This document shows, one piece after another, positions 61,196 through 64,000 of a DNA stretch of 64,000 nt (position 1 is its first letter; every line of letters begins with the position of its first letter). The translations under genes were made by a program, and so were the position numbers. Source of the DNA: Gadus chalcogrammus (Eukaryota; Chordata; Actinopteri; Gadiformes; Gadidae). Below the pieces are notes generated by a model. That model was not told the DNA's origin. It made no database searches and worked only from the letters and a program-made list of their open reading frames with translations. The stretch spans positions 10,149,075-10,213,074 of the forward strand of contig NC_079414.1 of NCBI RefSeq assembly GCF_026213295.1, written 5' to 3'.

Positions 61196-62146
61196 AACAT
61201 TTGGAATAGTAGTAGAAGCACAAAAGCACATCTGCAATTCACACCTACCTGCACAACAGCAGTTTCTGAGTGTTGTACTGGTGGTGTGGACACTTATATA
61301 TATATCTATATATCTATATAGCATTGCAACACACACCAATCTCGCCACCCATGTGATTCATCCCTGTTTCAAAGTATTTAGCAACACTGCAGTAAATCAG
61401 ACCCTTCAGTGCTCTTGAGAAAACTCCCATTTGACAGTTGTTAGTTCTTAATAGAATATGTTTATGTATCGTAATTGTCATTTTATTCTAAATATCTTGC
61501 ACGCATAAAAGGTTAAATGTAATGTAAGTTGCTATCAAAAAAATGAAAGGGAGAAAAGTGCATATTCTGTCAAGTCATGTTGATGATATGATGGTGTTGA
61601 TCATATCCTGCTAGCCTAATCTGCTTTGTTGTGTCACTTATGAAGTTAAGACGACTTAATGCCCTGTAATCTATTGTCTCGTTGGGTAATGTGTTGGGTA
61701 GGAGATCAGGAAGCCTTATTGTCAGTCGTGGCAATGTTGTTTTTCATAGGCCCATGAAAGCTTAGGTTACACCAAATAAAAAATGGAAACCATTAAAACA
61801 GACATAGTTCTTCCCATGTATCTCATGCATTTTGATAATATTTCTAGCCGTAAATGTGACCTAGGGGTCAAGGACACTTGGGAGTGAGCTAGAGACCTGG
61901 GGTCTCTTTTACATTAAAGAGGGTCTCGAGGAAATAATTTGATAAAGCATCTTCAAAATTCACCATTGAAACACATTGGAAATAAATTGGAAAGAGATAG
62001 GGACTTGGCCATTCGTCCTATCAACCAGGGGCTGGGTTCACTCTGTGGAAATCTAATGTCTGCAAAAAGGGGGCCGGCGTAACCCTAAACCCTAAACTAA
62101 AATCCCTTTTACCACTTGTGCTCAATGACTGGCAACTTTAAAGGTC

Positions 62147-62315
62147 CCATGACATGCCACCAGGTGTGGTGTGATTAGCCGTGACAAGCCGTTTTGGAAA
62201 TCTGCCCCTTATGACATCACAGGTGGGCGTGTCCACCTAGATGTGTGCTTGATAGATCAGCCTACCAGCCTACCCGGTGGACTGTAGCAAACGTTGCTCA
62301 TCTATTACCATACAT
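62147..62315 (+). repeat. Dispersed repeat, copy 2 (sister at 7764-7925)
   Basis: Shares CATGCCACCAGGTGTGG, TATGACATCACAGGTGGGCG and the downstream order of blocks with the first copy. Confidence 0.7.
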
Positions 62316-62506
62316 TTTAGGTAAAATTACATTTGAACATCTACAAATTAAAAACAGAATATTAATGTAATCTTAAATAACGGTTAATTACATGCCTAAG
62401 GTTACCCATTTAAATTACTGCCAACATTTGTAAAGTAATACAGAACATGTCCTGTAAAATAACTATTTTAACAGTGTATATGCAAACATACGTAGATACA
62501 TACTTA

Positions 62507-63120
62507 GGCCCCGTCCACACGAAGCCGATTTCATAGCGAAACCGCAAATGTCTTGTACGTTTCGGCCTTCCGTCCACACGAAGCCGGCGAATACGCTGAC
62601 CGAAACCGTAAACTTCTGAAACCACCCTCGGAGGTGGTTTCAAATCTACCCAGTTTCGTTTTGGATTCTCGTGGACGCCTGAAACCGGCTGAAACCGTAA
62701 ACCATGACGTCATCGCCCCACCCCTCGACCCTCTAGCCAATGACTGTTAAGCCCGCGGAGTCTCAGAACTCACAACAACAAAGATGATGGCGGACGACCG
62801 GCTTGTAATCGTTCTGCAGCAGATCATGTCCCTTGTTGCGTTGCTAAGCCATTATTTATTGAGACTGTTGACTGACTGTTTGTTTGTGTTGTTAGTGGTT
62901 CGGGGGGCAGTCTTTATGCGCATGCTCGCCTCTTCTTCTTATTTAATTTTCTTCTGGATTTCTGTAGCAGAAGCAGCGCCCCTTATGGGCCTGGCATGTG
63001 TACTACAGCGTTTCTACAGATTTACCCGGTTTCGCTTTCTGTCTTTACGGAGATACTCCGAAACCGGATAGATCGAAACCGAAACGGTTTCGCCCGTTGC
63101 GGCTTCGTGTGGACGGGGCC
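62507..63120. mobile_element. TIR element (Harbinger-like or related MITE), 614 bp
   Basis: Left end GGCCCCGTCCACACGAAGCC is the exact complement of the right end GGCTTCGTGTGGACGGGGCC. The left-end motif CGTCCACACGAAGCCG is repeated inside at 62572, and CCGAAACCG/CGGTTTCG words recur throughout. Flanks are TTA on the left and TTC on the right, so the target duplication is uncertain. No transposase. Confidence 0.75.
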
Positions 63121-63721
63121 TTCGTTGGCCCCACTGGGAATTTAAGACAGAACCAGAACCCTGTGTTGCCATGCACTAGCGGTTGAACAGCACAGAGTTT
63201 CCCTTTAATACAAATTGACCATTTATTGTTTATTTTCACCATCAAATATAATATGACCATTGATAGTGGATTTGATAATGAAGTGAAATAACGTATCGCC
63301 TGACTCATGGACTATGGATTATGGATTATGCTAACATGGGCTGTTAACATACTCTGGGTTTCAAAAAAAAATCGTCCATGCAGTCTCTTTCTGATCAGAC
63401 TCTGATTATCCCGGCTTTAAAAACACGTTGCAACCCCACCCTAGTCTAGCACACCCACGTCCACCCTCCCTGAGAGGAACTGTATGATTTTAAGACATTA
63501 GTAGTAAAACACTTTATTAATTGATTCCTGGATTACAGTAGATTGTATATTGTGTCATCTTGCCTCTATTCAATATTCAAGACATAATTTTGAAATAACC
63601 CTGCATACATTCCAGCATCTTGCACAAGACAACACACCTGTATACCCAACAGAAGAATGCAATGTCACAATAATGATCTGAATTAATTTCTCAACATGAC
63701 CGACGTCAGAGTGGCGTTCAC

Positions 63722-63802
63722 TATTTAAGACGGAGACTCCAGTCCAAGCTTCATCAAACTCATCCAGCTGTGGACTCGATCAACTGCTGGGGCAATAATC
63801 AA
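63722..63802 (+). promoter_or_regulatory. TATA-like box and 5' UTR exon of the last SCPP gene
   Basis: TATTTAAG at 63722-63729. The probable 5' UTR exon runs from about 63752 to 63802, with donor GTAATA. Confidence 0.55.
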
Positions 63803-63905
63803 GTAATATTCTTACTCATTAAGTTTTAAACTTCAATGCTTTTGCTTCCAATCTTGACCGATTGATTAATCTTCTCAGTTTCTTTTTCCCCCTCAAGGTG
63901 AAATC

Positions 63906-63962
63906 ATGATGAAGATACTGGTACTGCTTGGATGTCTCCTGAGTCTGGCTCTGGCTCTTCCA
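63906..63962 (+). CDS. SCPP signal-peptide exon (gene continues off the right edge)
   Basis: The exon encodes MMKILVLLGCLLSLALALP, a signal peptide ending one or two residues before a phase-0 donor GTAAGT, the standard first coding exon of an SCPP gene. The acceptor TCAAG lies just before (63898). The preceding TATA-like box and UTR exon support transcription. The rest of the gene, and so its class, lies outside the window. Confidence 0.75.
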
Positions 63963-64000
63963 GTAAGTTGAAAAATGTTTTCTACTACATAGTATTTTCT

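Larger units (their letters stand above)
60873..63721. other. Intergenic region before the last SCPP gene
   Basis: Holds a SINE (61021-61195), the second copy of the dispersed repeat (62147-62315) and a 614-bp TIR element (62507-63120). The remainder is AT-rich, with no supported gene. The minus-strand SCPP promoter should lie just above 60872 but no clear TATA was found. Confidence 0.6.

Noticed and set aside
62784..63071. 95-codon hydrophobic frame
   Set aside because: Lies wholly inside the 62507-63120 TIR element, with no splice or family support.

Overview
This is vertebrate nuclear DNA, almost certainly from a ray-finned (teleost) fish. It has spliced protein genes with GT-AG introns, 5' TOP and TATA/CCAAT promoters, tRNA-derived SINE tails and many DNA-transposon MITEs. 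It also holds a cluster of secretory calcium-binding phosphoprotein (SCPP) genes next to sparcl1. The density of very long (CA)n/(TG)n runs (at least ten, several over 100 bp) is typical of cod-family genomes, so a gadiform is my best guess; that is inference, not proof.

Layout. 1-2566 (minus): first three coding exons of acer2 (alkaline ceramidase 2), which runs off the left edge. 3216-6482 (plus): complete rps6 (249 codons), with two related H/ACA-snoRNA-like sequences in introns 2 and 3. 6.5-11.5 kb: intergenic, with no gene I can support. 11495-20755 (plus): smu1, a LisH/WD40 splicing factor, 12 coding exons, 510 aa, one GC-AG intron. 23696-28965 (minus): dnaja1 (Hsp40), 8 coding exons, 406 aa, sharing a promoter that carries a consensus heat-shock element with aptx. 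29854-32023 (plus): aptx (aprataxin), 7 coding exons, 333 aa. SMU1, DNAJA1 and APTX are also neighbours on human 9p.

33320-39200 starts the mineralisation block. A Ser/Glu-rich acidic SCPP lies on the minus strand (33320-35721). sparcl1 follows (39200-46576, plus, 687 aa), then five secretory genes: an intronless Gly/Gln/Pro-rich protein (47548-48300), a Gly/Met/Phe repeat SCPP (51310-53658), odam (55132-57526), a minus-strand Pro/Gly-rich SCPP of 14 small exons (57946-60872), and the signal-peptide exon of another SCPP (63906-63962) that runs off the right edge. Every reconstructed SCPP intron is phase 0, the hallmark of the family. These proteins are secreted and would act in bone, scale and tooth or enameloid matrix; sparcl1 is the collagen- and calcium-binding relative from which the family is thought to descend.

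Between and inside the genes are at least five structurally complete non-autonomous DNA transposons with recognisable TIRs, four of them with target-site duplications (8-bp, 6-bp, TTAA and TTA types). There are also SINEs, an LTR-like foldback, and several intronic minisatellites that begin at or within about 50 bp of a 5' splice site. All gene models were assembled by eye from splice signals, reading-frame continuity and remembered family motifs; no search was run.
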